A stretch of 36,446 nt of DNA from Cryomorphaceae bacterium (GCA_002682945.1 NYSL01000028.1:1-36446); one strand, 5' to 3'. Shown: positions 16,556 through 26,608, counted from the first letter of the stretch. Numbers and translations are program-made. Notes: generated from the letters alone by a model not told the origin.

Positions 16556-17667
16556 AACCAATATTTTTCAAGATTATCAACGATATCTTCCGTTGCATTT
16601 GGCTTTGAAAGCTGAAGAATGTTTGACCTTAGAGATTTTAGTTTTGCATGGTTAAAAACGACCTCTAAAACTATATTCCTGATATTATTGATTGCGTTTT
16701 TTTCATCTATAAATAATGCAGCATTTAAGTCGGATAGATTTTTTGCATTTCGAGTTTGATGATCTTCAGAAACATTGGGTGAGGGTATTAAGATTGAAGC
16801 AGCTCCGACACAACATAGTTCGCTAATCGTTCCTGCCCCAGCCCTTGAAATAATGAGATCTGCGCCCAAATATGCTAAGTTCATGTCGTTCAAAAATGGC
16901 TTGATTAGTATAAATTCATTTTGAGATATTTTATCTAGTAAATTATTGTAATAACGATCTCCAGATTGCCATAAGATTTGAATATTATTTTGATTCCATT
17001 CTTTATAATTTTTCTCTATTGCTCTATTTATCTCTTTAGCACCTTGGCTACCTCCAAGGACTAGTATCAAAGGATATTTTGGGTTAAAACCTAATTTGTT
17101 TTTAGCCGCAATAGATTTTACGCTTTCTAAATCTGTGGATCCGATTTTCGCAATTTCATTTCTTACTGGATTTCCAGTTAACTGTATTTTCTTTAAAGGA
17201 AAAAATTTTTCCATTCCATTATATGCAACGCAAATAATTTTAGCTTTTTTACCTAAAACTCTATTTGTCCAACCTGCAAGACTATTTTGTTCTTGTATTA
17301 TTGTTGGTATACCCATAAGCTGGGCCATGAATAATGTTGGTCCACTTACATAGCCTCCGGTTCCAATAACGGCATCTGCTTTTTGTTTTCGAAGAAATCC
17401 ATAAACTTGGAATAAACTTAGAAAAATTTTGATAGGAAGACTTATGTTTTTAAAGAATGCTTTACGCTGAAAACCAGCAATATTTATCCCGAATATTGGG
17501 AACCCTTCTTTAGGTACACGTGTCATTTCCATTCGGTTTTTTGCACCAATAAACTGAATTTTAGCTTTTGGATGACGTTTTATGATTTCCTTAGCAATAC
17601 TTATCGCAGGAAAAATATGCCCTCCTGTCCCTCCACCTGAGATAATTATGTTTGGTGTTTTATTCAT
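16543..17667 (-). CDS. murG: UDP-N-acetylglucosamine--N-acetylmuramyl-(pentapeptide) pyrophosphoryl-undecaprenol GlcNAc transferase
   Basis: MurG transfers GlcNAc to lipid I to make lipid II on the inner face of the membrane. The 374-residue GT-B protein has the N-terminal lipid-facing loop GGGTGGH (11-17), a second glycine-rich loop LGGSQGAKEINRA in the middle and the donor-binding ISRAGAGTISE segment near 270-280. Length is normal. It overlaps ftsW by 8 bases and murC by 13. Confidence 0.96.
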   Translation of the reverse strand: MNKTPNIIISGGGTGGHIFPAISIAKEIIKRHPKAKIQFIGAKNRMEMTRVPKEGFPIFGINIAGFQRKAFFKNISLPIKIFLSLFQVYGFLRKQKADAVIGTGGYVSGPTLFMAQLMGIPTIIQEQNSLAGWTNRVLGKKAKIICVAYNGMEKFFPLKKIQLTGNPVRNEIAKIGSTDLESVKSIAAKNKLGFNPKYPLILVLGGSQGAKEINRAIEKNYKEWNQNNIQILWQSGDRYYNNLLDKISQNEFILIKPFLNDMNLAYLGADLIISRAGAGTISELCCVGAASILIPSPNVSEDHQTRNAKNLSDLNAALFIDEKNAINNIRNIVLEVVFNHAKLKSLRSNILQLSKPNATEDIVDNLEKYWLWKN

Positions 17668-18802
17668 CTTTTGAAATATTTAAAGGGATTGTTTCAAATA
17701 TTTCAACTTCAGTATCTTTTTTGCGTCTGCTTACGGATAATATAAATCCTATTGCAATACAAGTCATCCAGATTGAAGAACCACCAGCACTTACTAATGG
17801 CAGAGTTTGACCCGTAACTGGAAGTAAACTAGTTGCAACAGCCATGTTTATCATGGCTTGAAGGCATATGGAAAAACTTAGCCCGATAACTATTAGCCTT
17901 CCAAATAGGTCTTTTGCTCTTCTGGCTGTTCTTAGACAAGCTAACATAAACCACAAATACATGAATAAAATAATGGTTCCGCCAATAAGACCATACTCTT
18001 CAACTATTGTGGCATAAATAAAATCAGAATTATTTTGAGGTAAAAAATGTTTATGAAGTCCTCTTCCTGGTCCCGTCCCAGTTATTTTACCCTCTGAAAT
18101 TGCTGTCATAGCAATATTCTTTTGATAATTTTCACCAATCTCCTCTGGGGAAGTAAAACTTTCTACTCGGCTAATCCATGTGTCAATTCTGTTTGGAATC
18201 AAATCTGGAAAAGCGCGGGCAAAAAGAATAAAGCTGAAAAGAAATATAATTGCTAATCCCAATATTTTGCCTATGTGTTTAAGGTGATAGCCCCCAACGT
18301 ACAGTAATACCATAGAATTTAAAAAAATTAAAATAGTTGTGGATAAATTTGCAGGCAGAACAAGTCCACAAATAATAAATACTGGCCACAACAAGTTTTT
18401 TATTGACTCTTTGAATGTCCAATTGCCTTCTTTCTTAGATAGTTTTCTGGAGAGAAAGATTAGAAGTGCCAGATTTGCTAGAGCGCTGCTTTGAAAACTC
18501 ATGCCAAATACATATATCCACCGGCTTGAATTGGCACCCTGTATGGTCGCTCCTTGAGCGATAGTCAGAACTAATAAAAATATGCTTCCCCAAAGAATAA
18601 GAGAGGAAAGGGGCCCTCGCCAAAAACGGTACGGAATTCTATGCGCAATTATCGCTAAAAGAAGACCAAAAACGACATGTGCGACATGCATAGTTATACT
18701 TTTGCTTGTACTGAAAACCGGGAGAAAGGAAAAAACCGCCAATAGCATGGTTATCACCCAAATTTGGGTGCTCCCTTGAAATAGACGATTAAATATTTTC
18801 AT
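17660..18802 (-). CDS. ftsW: septal peptidoglycan polymerase FtsW
   Basis: FtsW is the SEDS glycosyltransferase that polymerises lipid II at the septum together with the FtsI transpeptidase. The 380-residue protein is hydrophobic through most of its length with about ten membrane segments. It shows the family segment TGTGPGRGLHKHFLPQNNSDFIYATI and a C-terminal SEDS signature with LPLVSAGGSS. The C-terminal tail is short and acidic. murD ends 14 bases upstream. RodA is excluded by context. Confidence 0.94.
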   Translation of the reverse strand: MKIFNRLFQGSTQIWVITMLLAVFSFLPVFSTSKSITMHVAHVVFGLLLAIIAHRIPYRFWRGPLSSLILWGSIFLLVLTIAQGATIQGANSSRWIYVFGMSFQSSALANLALLIFLSRKLSKKEGNWTFKESIKNLLWPVFIICGLVLPANLSTTILIFLNSMVLLYVGGYHLKHIGKILGLAIIFLFSFILFARAFPDLIPNRIDTWISRVESFTSPEEIGENYQKNIAMTAISEGKITGTGPGRGLHKHFLPQNNSDFIYATIVEEYGLIGGTIILFMYLWFMLACLRTARRAKDLFGRLIVIGLSFSICLQAMINMAVATSLLPVTGQTLPLVSAGGSSIWMTCIAIGFILSVSRRKKDTEVEIFETIPLNISKDE

Positions 18803-18816
18803 TTTATCTTTAAATT

Positions 18817-20163
18817 TTAAAGCTTACGTACGGCTTGAGTGAATTGATCTCCGCGATCCTGATAGTTTTGAAATAAATCAAAACTCGCGCAGCAAGGAGA
18901 TAAAATAACAGTATCACCTTTACTTGCCAATTGATAACTAATTTTCACAGCATCTTCCATATTTTGAACTTCAGCGAAGTGATTGGTTCTGTGAGCAAAA
19001 GCATTTCGAATTTTAAGCACATCTGCTCCAATTGCAATAATCGCTTTTACTCTTTTTTCAACCAATCCATATAATTCAGAGTAGTCATTGCCTTTGTCTA
19101 CTCCCCCCAAAATCCAAACAGTTTTGCTATTTAAACTTTCTAAGGCATAGTATGTTGAATTTACATTCGTGGCTTTACTATCATTAATGAATTGGATTCC
19201 ATGAATAGTACCTATATTTTCCATTCTATGTTCAAGTCCTTCGAAGTTTGCCAATGATTCTCTAACCATTTCACTTCTAACATTAAGAAGTCTGGCTGAA
19301 AGTCCTGCAGCTAGAGCATTATAGGTATTATGTTTTCCCTGTAGAGCGAGATCTTCAATTGTCATGATTTCATTTGTTTTAGCGATCATTATTAAGTTTG
19401 AATTTTTTACGAAAGCCCCCTGTTTGGGAATGGGGGTTGGAGTTTTTGTATATATAGGATAAAGATTGGCTTTAACTGATTTAAGCTTGGATTTAATTAT
19501 TTCATCTTCTGCAAAGAATAAGAAGGAATCATTTTTATTTTGATTCGCAGTGATATTAAATTTTACTTTAGCATATTCTTCGAGGGATTTATGGCGGTCA
19601 AGATGGTCCTTTGAAATATTGGTAATTATGGAAATATTTGGCTTGAAAGTTGGACAATTTTCTAATTGAAAACTTGATACCTCTAAAACATATATATCAA
19701 CCTCTTCCCTCAATAATAGCCTCCCTGCACCAATGCCAATATTTCCTCCTACAAGATATTTTGATTGATTTCGAGACAGTATTTCACTTATAAGATGAGT
19801 CGTCGATGTCTTACCATTTGTTCCTGTTATGGCTACAATTTTGGAGCTTTTTGGTATATTTCTGTAAAACCATTCTATATCGGACCATACAGGTATACCT
19901 TTTTCTTTTATTTGTTGTAACAACGGTATATCCGATTTAATTCCTGGACTTTTAATAATGATGTCAGATTTTAGAAGCTTGTTTAAGTTATGTTTCCCCT
20001 CTTCAAATGGGATATTAGCTTCTAATAATTCTATTTGATTAGATTTTTTGAGATAACCATTGTCTGAAAGAAAAACGTTCATATTTTTTTCCTTGCCTAA
20101 AAGAGCGGCTGAAATTCCACTTTCTCCTCCGCCTAGAATACTTAGATTTACTTTCTTTTTCAT
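18817..20163 (-). CDS. murD: UDP-N-acetylmuramoyl-L-alanine--D-glutamate ligase
   Basis: MurD adds D-Glu to UDP-MurNAc-L-Ala. The 448-residue protein has an N-terminal nucleotide fold loop GGGESG (11-16), the ATP P-loop GTNGKTST (114-121), a central NISKDHLDRH segment and the C-terminal domain with NDSKATN. I chose ATG 20163 (MKKKVNLSILGGGESG); a start 60 bases earlier would add an unrelated tail inside mraY. It begins 2 bases after the mraY stop. Confidence 0.96.
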   Translation of the reverse strand: MKKKVNLSILGGGESGISAALLGKEKNMNVFLSDNGYLKKSNQIELLEANIPFEEGKHNLNKLLKSDIIIKSPGIKSDIPLLQQIKEKGIPVWSDIEWFYRNIPKSSKIVAITGTNGKTSTTHLISEILSRNQSKYLVGGNIGIGAGRLLLREEVDIYVLEVSSFQLENCPTFKPNISIITNISKDHLDRHKSLEEYAKVKFNITANQNKNDSFLFFAEDEIIKSKLKSVKANLYPIYTKTPTPIPKQGAFVKNSNLIMIAKTNEIMTIEDLALQGKHNTYNALAAGLSARLLNVRSEMVRESLANFEGLEHRMENIGTIHGIQFINDSKATNVNSTYYALESLNSKTVWILGGVDKGNDYSELYGLVEKRVKAIIAIGADVLKIRNAFAHRTNHFAEVQNMEDAVKISYQLASKGDTVILSPCCASFDLFQNYQDRGDQFTQAVRKL

Positions 20164-20165
20164 GC

Positions 20166-21392
20166 TTACCTGAGCTTTAGTGTAATCAGGGTGAAAATCG
20201 CCAAGAAAATTCCAAAAATCCAAAATCGAGTAGCAATCTTAGATTCGTGAATGCCTTTTTTTTGAAAATGATGATGTAAAGGTGACATAAGGAATACACG
20301 TTTTCCTTGGCCATAACGTTTTTTCGAATATTTAAAATATGATACCTGAATAATTACGCTCAGATTCTCAATTAAGAAAACTCCTGCCAGTATTGGTATT
20401 AAAAGTTCTTTTCGAATTGCAATGGCAAAAACAGCGATAATTGCACCTATTGATAAACTACCAGTATCTCCCATAAAAACTTGTGCAGGATATGTGTTAT
20501 ACCATAGAAAACCTATACATGCCCCAATAAAAGCTGCAGCAAAAACTACCAATTCTCCAGAATTAGGGATGTACATTATATCTAGATAACTCGCGAATAC
20601 AACAGATCCGCTCACATAAGCTAAAATGGCAAGAGTAAATGCTATAATTGCAGAAGTTCCTCCTGCGAGCCCATCGAGCCCATCAGTTAAATTTGCACCA
20701 TTGCTAACTGCAGTTATTATGAATATTACAATTACAATAAATATTATCCACCCATTTTGATTTATCCCAAATGGATTTAAGAGGTTTCGGTAATCAAATG
20801 TTGCATCTTTAAAGAAAGGTATTGTTGTTTTTAATGAATGCTCTGATTGACCAAAGACAGGAGAATTTTTTTCAGTTTCACCATATAGTTTAATCTGTGA
20901 GTCAATAGGAATTTCTTCTTTCATTGTTACATCAGGATGAAATGAGAGAATTAAGCCAATGATTACTCCTAATGTTATTTGACCGATGACCTTAAAATAG
21001 CCTCGTAACCCTTTTTTATTCTTTTTGAAAACCTTGATATAATCATCAGCAAACCCAATTGCACCCATCCAAATTGTTGTGAGAAGAAGAATTTTTATAT
21101 AAATGTTCCCTAGGTCAGAGACTAATAAAACGGGAACTATTATGGCTGATAAAATGATTAAACCTCCCATTGTAGGGGTTCCGGATTTTTCAATTTGACC
21201 ATCAAGTCCTAAATCTCTTACGCTTTCTCCTATTTGTTTTTCTTTAAGAATATTTATCAGTTTGCCGCCAAAAATTAAACTTATTGCCAAAGCTCCCAGA
21301 ATCGCAAGAGCCGCCCTGAAAGTTAAAAATTCAAATAATCCAGCTCCAGGAAAATCTATCTTATCAAGAAGTTTAAATAATTCGTATAACAT
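20166..21392 (-). CDS. mraY: phospho-N-acetylmuramoyl-pentapeptide transferase MraY
   Basis: MraY makes lipid I by joining UDP-MurNAc-pentapeptide to undecaprenyl phosphate in the inner membrane. The 408-residue protein has about ten membrane segments, the GTPTMGG loop, the ADDYIK aspartates, [12 protein letters not shown] and the MGDTGS and PLHHHF motifs. It is about 45 residues longer than E. coli MraY because of a polar insertion at about 150-215, between the fourth and fifth membrane segments; similar insertions are common in Bacteroidota. murE ends 5 bases upstream. Confidence 0.97.
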   Translation of the reverse strand: MLYELFKLLDKIDFPGAGLFEFLTFRAALAILGALAISLIFGGKLINILKEKQIGESVRDLGLDGQIEKSGTPTMGGLIILSAIIVPVLLVSDLGNIYIKILLLTTIWMGAIGFADDYIKVFKKNKKGLRGYFKVIGQITLGVIIGLILSFHPDVTMKEEIPIDSQIKLYGETEKNSPVFGQSEHSLKTTIPFFKDATFDYRNLLNPFGINQNGWIIFIVIVIFIITAVSNGANLTDGLDGLAGGTSAIIAFTLAILAYVSGSVVFASYLDIMYIPNSGELVVFAAAFIGACIGFLWYNTYPAQVFMGDTGSLSIGAIIAVFAIAIRKELLIPILAGVFLIENLSVIIQVSYFKYSKKRYGQGKRVFLMSPLHHHFQKKGIHESKIATRFWIFGIFLAIFTLITLKLR

Positions 21393-21397
21393 ATATT

Positions 21398-22864
21398 CTA
21401 GGCTTGAACATCCATTAACATATTTTTTAAAATCAAAGCATCGTCAAAGGGTGTTTTTTCTCCATTTATTTCTTGAAATTTCTCATGCCCTTTACCAGCT
21501 AATACTATTATATCTCCAGGATTTGCATTTTGGCATGCCAGCTTAATAGCTTCTCGTCTGTCCTCAATCGTAATGCATTGTTTTTTCTCCAACTCCTCAA
21601 GGCCATTTTCCATTTCTTTGAGAATAGTTCCGGGTTTTTCCGTCCTTGGATTATCAGATGTTAGTATTAAATAATCACAAAGGCTAGCTGAGATAGATGC
21701 CATTTTTGGACGCTTTTCTTTATCTCGATCTCCACCGCATCCAATTATTGTAATTATTCTTTGCGATGATTTTCGAAATTTCTGAAGATTATTAAGAGTT
21801 TTTTCAAGGGCATCTGGAGTATGCGCATAGTCAACAATCCCAATGATATTGTTTGGGCCTTCTATTTTTTGGAATCTTCCATCTACAGGCTCCAATGCGC
21901 TCATTCCTTGTAAAGCAATATCGGGGGCCATTCCTAGTTGAATAGCAGCACCATAAACTGCACATGCATTCGATACATTGAAATCACCTATCAGTTTTAG
22001 CCAACATTCTTTTTGATTTATGCTAATTAGAGTTCCACTTATATGACTTTCTAAAATTCTTGCTTTTATATCTGCATTTCCAAGAATGCCGAATGATAAT
22101 TTTTTTTTAGCCTTACATTCTAAAATCATAGTTTCCCCAAAAACATCGTCTAAGTTGTAGAGGGCAAATGCAGATTGATTCAATTTGTCAAAAAGAATTT
22201 TTTTTGCTGCAACATAATTATCTAATGTCTTGTGATAATCTATGTGGTCATGGCTGATATTCGTAAATATTGCCCCTTTAAATTGAATTCCAGATACTCT
22301 GTTTTGAATTAGCCCATGGGAACTAACCTCCATAAATACAACCTTACAACCTTGTCCGGACATCTTATTCAGATATTTTTGAATTTCCCATGAGTCGGGC
22401 GTGGTATGTTGAGTAGGGTAGTTGGAGTTATGAATTGAAATTTTAATTGTTGATATTAAGCCCGATTTTACTCCACTATTCTTAAATAGTTGAAACAATA
22501 AGGATGCTGTTGTAGTCTTTCCATTTGTCCCTGTTATTCCAACAATTGTCAGTTTCTCCGAAGGCCTATTAAACCAATTCCCAGCGATGATTGCATTTGC
22601 TTGAGAGGATGAACTTACATGTATATATGTTACATTTTTATTTATGATTTTAGGTATTTTCTCACAAATAATAGCAATGGCCCCGTCATTAATAGACTTT
22701 TCTATAAATTCATGTCCATCAGCTGAAGATCCTTGAATTGCGACAAATAAATCATCTTTTTTTATATTTTTTGAATTCGAGTTGACATTATTAATTGCAA
22801 CTAATGTTGAACCTAAAACATCTAGAATCCTAACACCAAAAAGGATATCCTTTAATAACTTCAT
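21398..22864 (-). CDS. murE: UDP-MurNAc-L-Ala-D-Glu--meso-diaminopimelate ligase
   Basis: MurE adds the third stem-peptide residue. The 488-residue protein has the uridine-binding N-terminal domain, the P-loop TGTNGKTTT (111-119), a central [10 protein letters not shown] segment (202-211) and the C-terminal specificity motif DNPR (404-407). DNPR is diagnostic for meso-diaminopimelate rather than L-lysine, so this organism should build DAP-type peptidoglycan. The start overlaps the ftsI stop by 4 bases (ATGA). Confidence 0.96.
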   Translation of the reverse strand: MKLLKDILFGVRILDVLGSTLVAINNVNSNSKNIKKDDLFVAIQGSSADGHEFIEKSINDGAIAIICEKIPKIINKNVTYIHVSSSSQANAIIAGNWFNRPSEKLTIVGITGTNGKTTTASLLFQLFKNSGVKSGLISTIKISIHNSNYPTQHTTPDSWEIQKYLNKMSGQGCKVVFMEVSSHGLIQNRVSGIQFKGAIFTNISHDHIDYHKTLDNYVAAKKILFDKLNQSAFALYNLDDVFGETMILECKAKKKLSFGILGNADIKARILESHISGTLISINQKECWLKLIGDFNVSNACAVYGAAIQLGMAPDIALQGMSALEPVDGRFQKIEGPNNIIGIVDYAHTPDALEKTLNNLQKFRKSSQRIITIIGCGGDRDKEKRPKMASISASLCDYLILTSDNPRTEKPGTILKEMENGLEELEKKQCITIEDRREAIKLACQNANPGDIIVLAGKGHEKFQEINGEKTPFDDALILKNMLMDVQA

Positions 22865-24864
22865 CCTAGTCTGATTAATATCTTTTTTTGTGGTTTTTCA
22901 ACTTTGTAATCGATCACAGCACCATTGCCTTGGAGTTTGATTTCCCACTTTTTATTTTCAAAGAGTTCGATAACATCGATACTTTTCCAGCCAATAATGT
23001 TTGGAATCTTACCCTCTTCTAATTTTGCTGCGGCACGATTATATTTTGAAGATGCTTTAGATTCATTTTGCTGCGTAACAAGCTGAATAGCATCATCCCA
23101 GTATCCTTGCGTTGGTGTATTTATTTGAGGAGTCATTTTATGAATGGACATGGCAATATCTTTAAATACCGGCGCGGCTACGATATTACCATAAAAGCCA
23201 GTTGATATTTCTGGTCGATTGATAACTACGATACAAGAATATTCTGGGTTTTTGGCTGGGAAATAACCGGCAAACGAGGCCTGATAACCTTTTTTTTCAG
23301 GATCCCAATAATTTAATTGTGAAGTTCCAGTCTTACCAGCTATCTCAAGAGAGTCAGAATAAATATTTTTCGCTGTGCCCCTTCGCACAGCCTTCTCCAA
23401 TAGATCTTTGATTTGATTTATATTGTCTCTGGAAGCTATTGAGGGGTGAGCTATTTTGATTTCATGATTTTTTATAATTAGTCCATGATCGCGAGTGGCT
23501 TCCCAAATAGACGGCTTTACCATTGTTCCGTTATTGGCAATAGCGTTATAAAACATTAAAGTTTGCAGAGGTGTATTCTCAACACCATAACCAAACAGCA
23601 TCCATGGTAATGAAAGTCCATTCCACTTTGATGTTCCGGGCTTAGGTATGAAGGGCATGCTTTCTCCAGGAATCTGAATTTTAGATTTATCAGCTAATCC
23701 AATTTGATACATTCTATCAATAAATTCTTTTGGATTATTTTTGTATTCTGGGTATAGTGCCTTTACGATACCTGTGTTTGACGATAATTCAAGTGCTCTC
23801 CCAAGGGATATTAACCCATAACCATCTTTTTTCGAGTCTTTTACTTTTCTCCCATATATCGTGTAAGTTCCTCCTTTTGTATCTACTTTTTGTGCTGTAT
23901 CAACCTTTCCATCCTCCAATGCCACTAGTAATGCTGCTACCTTAAAAGTGGATCCTGGTTCAGACTTTTCCCAAACAGAGTAGTTCCTTAATTCTCTATA
24001 TGTATCGTTCTTATCAGTTTTTCCAAGATTAACCATAGCTCGAATTTTTCCTGAAGAAGCCTCCATTACAATCACACAGCCATGATCTGCATTGAATTTT
24101 TTTAATTGCTCAATAAGTGACTTATGAGCAATGTCTTGTATTCGAGAATTTATCGTAGTTACTATATCTTTCCCATTTACAGGCGGGATTGAAAAATCAC
24201 TATCAATAGGTTTCCATTGATTCCCACCAAAATTTTGCATCCATCTCTTTCCATAATTACCTTTTAAAATATGATTGAATGACGATTCTAATCCAACTTT
24301 ACTATTTCCCCTTACATATCCAATGGTCCTCTCTGCTAATACTCCAAGAGGCATGAGTCTGGTATATTTTTCATGTGCAATTAAACCTGTCTTGTATTTA
24401 TTGCCCCTAAAAAGAGACATTTTTTTTACTTTTTGATACTCTGTGTAACTAATGTCTTTTATCAAGAAAGCATATCTTTTTTTAGCTCTAAATGTTTTTC
24501 TTAAATAGTCTTCCCAGTACTTTTGGGTTTTAGCCTGAATGCCAAACAAATCTGATAAAGCTTGACTTGTTTTTTTTACTTCAGACTTGAATCTTAATGG
24601 ATCCATAATAGCGGCATCCCACCTTAATTCATACACTGGCATGGATGTGGCCAAAAGTTGCCCGTCAGATGAGTAAATGTTACCCCGGCTTGCCGGCACC
24701 TGTCTTTCTTGTATTACTTTCTCTCTGGCTGTGACAATTAAATCAGGCCCGAGCGAAAAAGAAATGAAGTATAATTTGAAAAGTATAATAAATGCAACGA
24801 CTCCGGTAAAAATGACAAGCCAAGCCATTTTTCGAATGCTCGATTCATACTTATCAGTCATCAT
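22861..24864 (-). CDS. ftsI: septal transpeptidase FtsI (PBP3) with PASTA domain
   Basis: This is a class B penicillin-binding protein that cross-links septal peptidoglycan as partner of FtsW. The 667-residue protein has one N-terminal transmembrane helix (about 13-35), a dimerisation/pedestal domain containing RGNIYSSDG, and the transpeptidase domain with active-site Ser305 in STFK, SSN at 361-363 and KTGT at 511-514. A single C-terminal PASTA domain (about 611-667) is present, as in other Bacteroidota FtsI but not in E. coli. Tandem ATGs at 24864 and 24861 are equally good starts. It overlaps the ftsL-like gene by 11 bases. Confidence 0.96.
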   Translation of the reverse strand: MMTDKYESSIRKMAWLVIFTGVVAFIILFKLYFISFSLGPDLIVTAREKVIQERQVPASRGNIYSSDGQLLATSMPVYELRWDAAIMDPLRFKSEVKKTSQALSDLFGIQAKTQKYWEDYLRKTFRAKKRYAFLIKDISYTEYQKVKKMSLFRGNKYKTGLIAHEKYTRLMPLGVLAERTIGYVRGNSKVGLESSFNHILKGNYGKRWMQNFGGNQWKPIDSDFSIPPVNGKDIVTTINSRIQDIAHKSLIEQLKKFNADHGCVIVMEASSGKIRAMVNLGKTDKNDTYRELRNYSVWEKSEPGSTFKVAALLVALEDGKVDTAQKVDTKGGTYTIYGRKVKDSKKDGYGLISLGRALELSSNTGIVKALYPEYKNNPKEFIDRMYQIGLADKSKIQIPGESMPFIPKPGTSKWNGLSLPWMLFGYGVENTPLQTLMFYNAIANNGTMVKPSIWEATRDHGLIIKNHEIKIAHPSIASRDNINQIKDLLEKAVRRGTAKNIYSDSLEIAGKTGTSQLNYWDPEKKGYQASFAGYFPAKNPEYSCIVVINRPEISTGFYGNIVAAPVFKDIAMSIHKMTPQINTPTQGYWDDAIQLVTQQNESKASSKYNRAAAKLEEGKIPNIIGWKSIDVIELFENKKWEIKLQGNGAVIDYKVEKPQKKILIRLG

Positions 24865-25192
24865 TTGGTTTTTGTATTGTTATGGGCGCTTTGGCTAAGG
24901 AAATAAGTCCAAGTTTTTTGGCTCGCATTTGAACAGAAGATTCTTGTTCCATTTTCATTAATATTGACTTTGACTCCAAGTATTGACTCTCTAGCTCATT
25001 GATCTCAATAGTTTTTTCTGATATCATTCGAACATTTGATTCTGCTCTATGTGCTGCCCAAATTTGTATTATCGCTAAAGTTGTTAGATAGAGTATAAAA
25101 GGTAAATTTTTTAGTATTGTTGGATGCCCCAAGAAACTTCCCCTTAATATTCCTTTAAGGGCTTTAATATTTCTGTGGTTGAGATATTTCAT
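24854..25192 (-). CDS. ftsL: FtsL-like cell division protein
   Basis: This small bitopic protein of 112 residues has a basic N-terminal cytoplasmic part (1-27), one transmembrane helix (about 30-46) and a coiled-coil-like segment with a heptad pattern (about 50-95). FtsL has this topology and size and sits between rsmH and ftsI in almost all dcw clusters; it activates FtsWI with FtsQ and a FtsB-like partner. Direct sequence similarity to E. coli FtsL is not visible, so the call leans on position and topology. It overlaps the rsmH stop by 4 bases. Confidence 0.82.
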   Translation of the reverse strand: MKYLNHRNIKALKGILRGSFLGHPTILKNLPFILYLTTLAIIQIWAAHRAESNVRMISEKTIEINELESQYLESKSILMKMEQESSVQMRAKKLGLISLAKAPITIQKPNDD

Positions 25193-26094
25193 ATAAAAAT
25201 CTCTTTTTTTTCCGCAGCACGAAGCTTAGCTGATCTGGATCTTGGGTTTTCCTCAATTTCTTTGGGTCTTGGAACTATGGGCTTCCGTGTAATTATCTTA
25301 AATGGGGTAAGTCGGTTTCCATATTTATCTCTGGGAGCATCACCATTATGCTGACCTTCTCGAAAATATATTTTTACCCTTCTATCCTCCAAACTATGAT
25401 AAGAAATGATAACAAATCGACCTCCATAAGAAAGGATCTCCTGACCTTCATGGAGTAAATGTTCAAGGACCTCTAATTCTCGATTTATTGAAATACGAAT
25501 TGCTTGGAAAACTTTTGCAAAAACCTTTTCTCCTTTGCGCCCATGCGGTTCAATAACATCTAGCAATTCTTTAGTTGTGAGAATTGGAGATTTGTTTTGC
25601 GCAGTCAAAATAATTTGGGCCAGTTTTTTTGGTCGACTAACCTCTCCATACTCAGATAGCGCTTTTGTTAGAGTAAATTCATCAATCTGATTTAACCATT
25701 CTGCAGCGGATACACCTTTCTTTGGATTCATTCGCATATCTAAGGGGCCATCTCCACGAATTGAAAATCCTCTTTTGAAAATATTTAATTGATGAGAGCT
25801 TACTCCTAGGTCAGCAATAATCCCGTCTACTTTCTCAATCTTATTCAGCTTCAAGAATTTTTTTAGATGTTCAAAATTGTGAGGGATTAATGTAAATCTT
25901 GAATCAGTTATATTATTTGCTAAGGCATCTGGATCTTGGTCAAATCCAAAAAGTTGCCCTTTGGACCCTAATTTTTTTAGTATGAGATTACTATGGCCAC
26001 CACCTCCAAAAGTGGTATCTACATATATTCCATCAGGATTGATGGAGAGGAGATCAATCGATTCATTCAGTAGAACAGGTTTATGATATTCCAT
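25189..26094 (-). CDS. rsmH: 16S rRNA (cytosine(1402)-N(4))-methyltransferase RsmH
   Basis: RsmH (MraW) methylates N4 of C1402 in the 16S rRNA decoding centre using S-adenosylmethionine. The 301-residue protein starts with the family hallmark YHKPVLLNE, followed by the SAM-binding loop DTTFGGGGHS (26-35), the FDQDPDA acidic loop, ADLGVSSHQL and the C-terminal SYHSLEDRRVK motif. Length is normal. It overlaps mraZ by 14 bases and the ftsL-like gene by 4. Confidence 0.97.
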   Translation of the reverse strand: MEYHKPVLLNESIDLLSINPDGIYVDTTFGGGGHSNLILKKLGSKGQLFGFDQDPDALANNITDSRFTLIPHNFEHLKKFLKLNKIEKVDGIIADLGVSSHQLNIFKRGFSIRGDGPLDMRMNPKKGVSAAEWLNQIDEFTLTKALSEYGEVSRPKKLAQIILTAQNKSPILTTKELLDVIEPHGRKGEKVFAKVFQAIRISINRELEVLEHLLHEGQEILSYGGRFVIISYHSLEDRRVKIYFREGQHNGDAPRDKYGNRLTPFKIITRKPIVPRPKEIEENPRSRSAKLRAAEKKEIFI

Positions 26095-26548
26095 CTGAAT
26101 TTTTTTCTCCCATTACTTCTTCCGTTAGCTGCGCAAAATCATTATCTTCTAAATTCACAGCTCTTTCGTAATCAGATAGATTCCATATCTCGAGTCCAAA
26201 AGGAGTCGCGCTGAAAACTATATTACTTTTGAGATTTGCAAAATTTATTAAATCTTTTGAAATTAAAATTCTTCCGGAAGAATCCATTTCAACTTGTTTC
26301 ACTCCTGCGTGAAACATTCGAATAAATTCATTATTCTTTTTAATAAACCTGTTTAATTTTTTTAATGAATTTGTGACACTAGTCCATTCGTCTTGTGTAT
26401 GAAGTTCAAGGCATTTACTAAATACACTTCTTTTCAGAATGAAACCATGAGACCCTAATGAAAGAAGTTGCTTTTTTAATGAAGCCGGGACGGATACGCG
26501 CCCTTTTACATCCATTTTACATTCATATACACCTAGTAATTCTCTCAC
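26081..26548 (-). CDS. mraZ: transcriptional regulator MraZ
   Basis: MraZ is an AbrB-like DNA-binding ring protein that represses the dcw promoter in E. coli and Mycoplasma. The 155-residue protein has two tandem SpoVT-AbrB repeats, each with a DxxxR motif: DVKGR at 13-17 and DSSGR near 89-93. The start is GTG at 26548; the ATG two bases upstream is out of frame and runs straight into a stop. It heads the 16-kb dcw operon, and its likely own binding sites lie just upstream (26584-26608). Confidence 0.95.
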   Translation of the reverse strand: MRELLGVYECKMDVKGRVSVPASLKKQLLSLGSHGFILKRSVFSKCLELHTQDEWTSVTNSLKKLNRFIKKNNEFIRMFHAGVKQVEMDSSGRILISKDLINFANLKSNIVFSATPFGLEIWNLSDYERAVNLEDNDFAQLTEEVMGEKNSDGIS

Positions 26549-26567
26549 ATCAAATTGATTGTAAATT

Positions 26568-26601
26568 CAAAAATACCTATTTATCCCACTATTTCCCACA
26601 A
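26568..26601 (-). promoter_or_regulatory. predicted dcw operon promoter
   Basis: On the minus strand a TTG (26601-26599) and an exact TAnnTTTG match, TATTTTTG (26575-26568), are separated by 23 bases, at the upper end of the 17-23 spacing known for Flavobacterium promoters. The RNA would start near 26562, giving a leader of about 14 bases before the mraZ GTG. It is the only -7 match facing mraZ in the 182-base gap. Confidence 0.6.
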
Positions 26602-26608
26602 ATACCCA
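26584..26608 (-). promoter_or_regulatory. MraZ-box array (three TGGGN repeats)
   Basis: The minus strand carries TGGGT (26608-26604), TGGGA (26598-26594) and TGGGA (26588-26584), each separated by exactly five bases, so the repeat unit is 10 bases, one helical turn. MraZ is known to bind direct TGGGN repeats spaced this way upstream of its own gene. The second and third boxes fall between the predicted -33 and -7 elements and the first lies just outside, an arrangement expected for autorepression. Confidence 0.8.

Noticed and set aside
20164-20223. A longer murD with 20 extra N-terminal residues.
   Set aside because: The added part lies inside mraY, is unlike any murD N-terminus, and ATG 20163 gives the standard start just before the nucleotide-binding loop.
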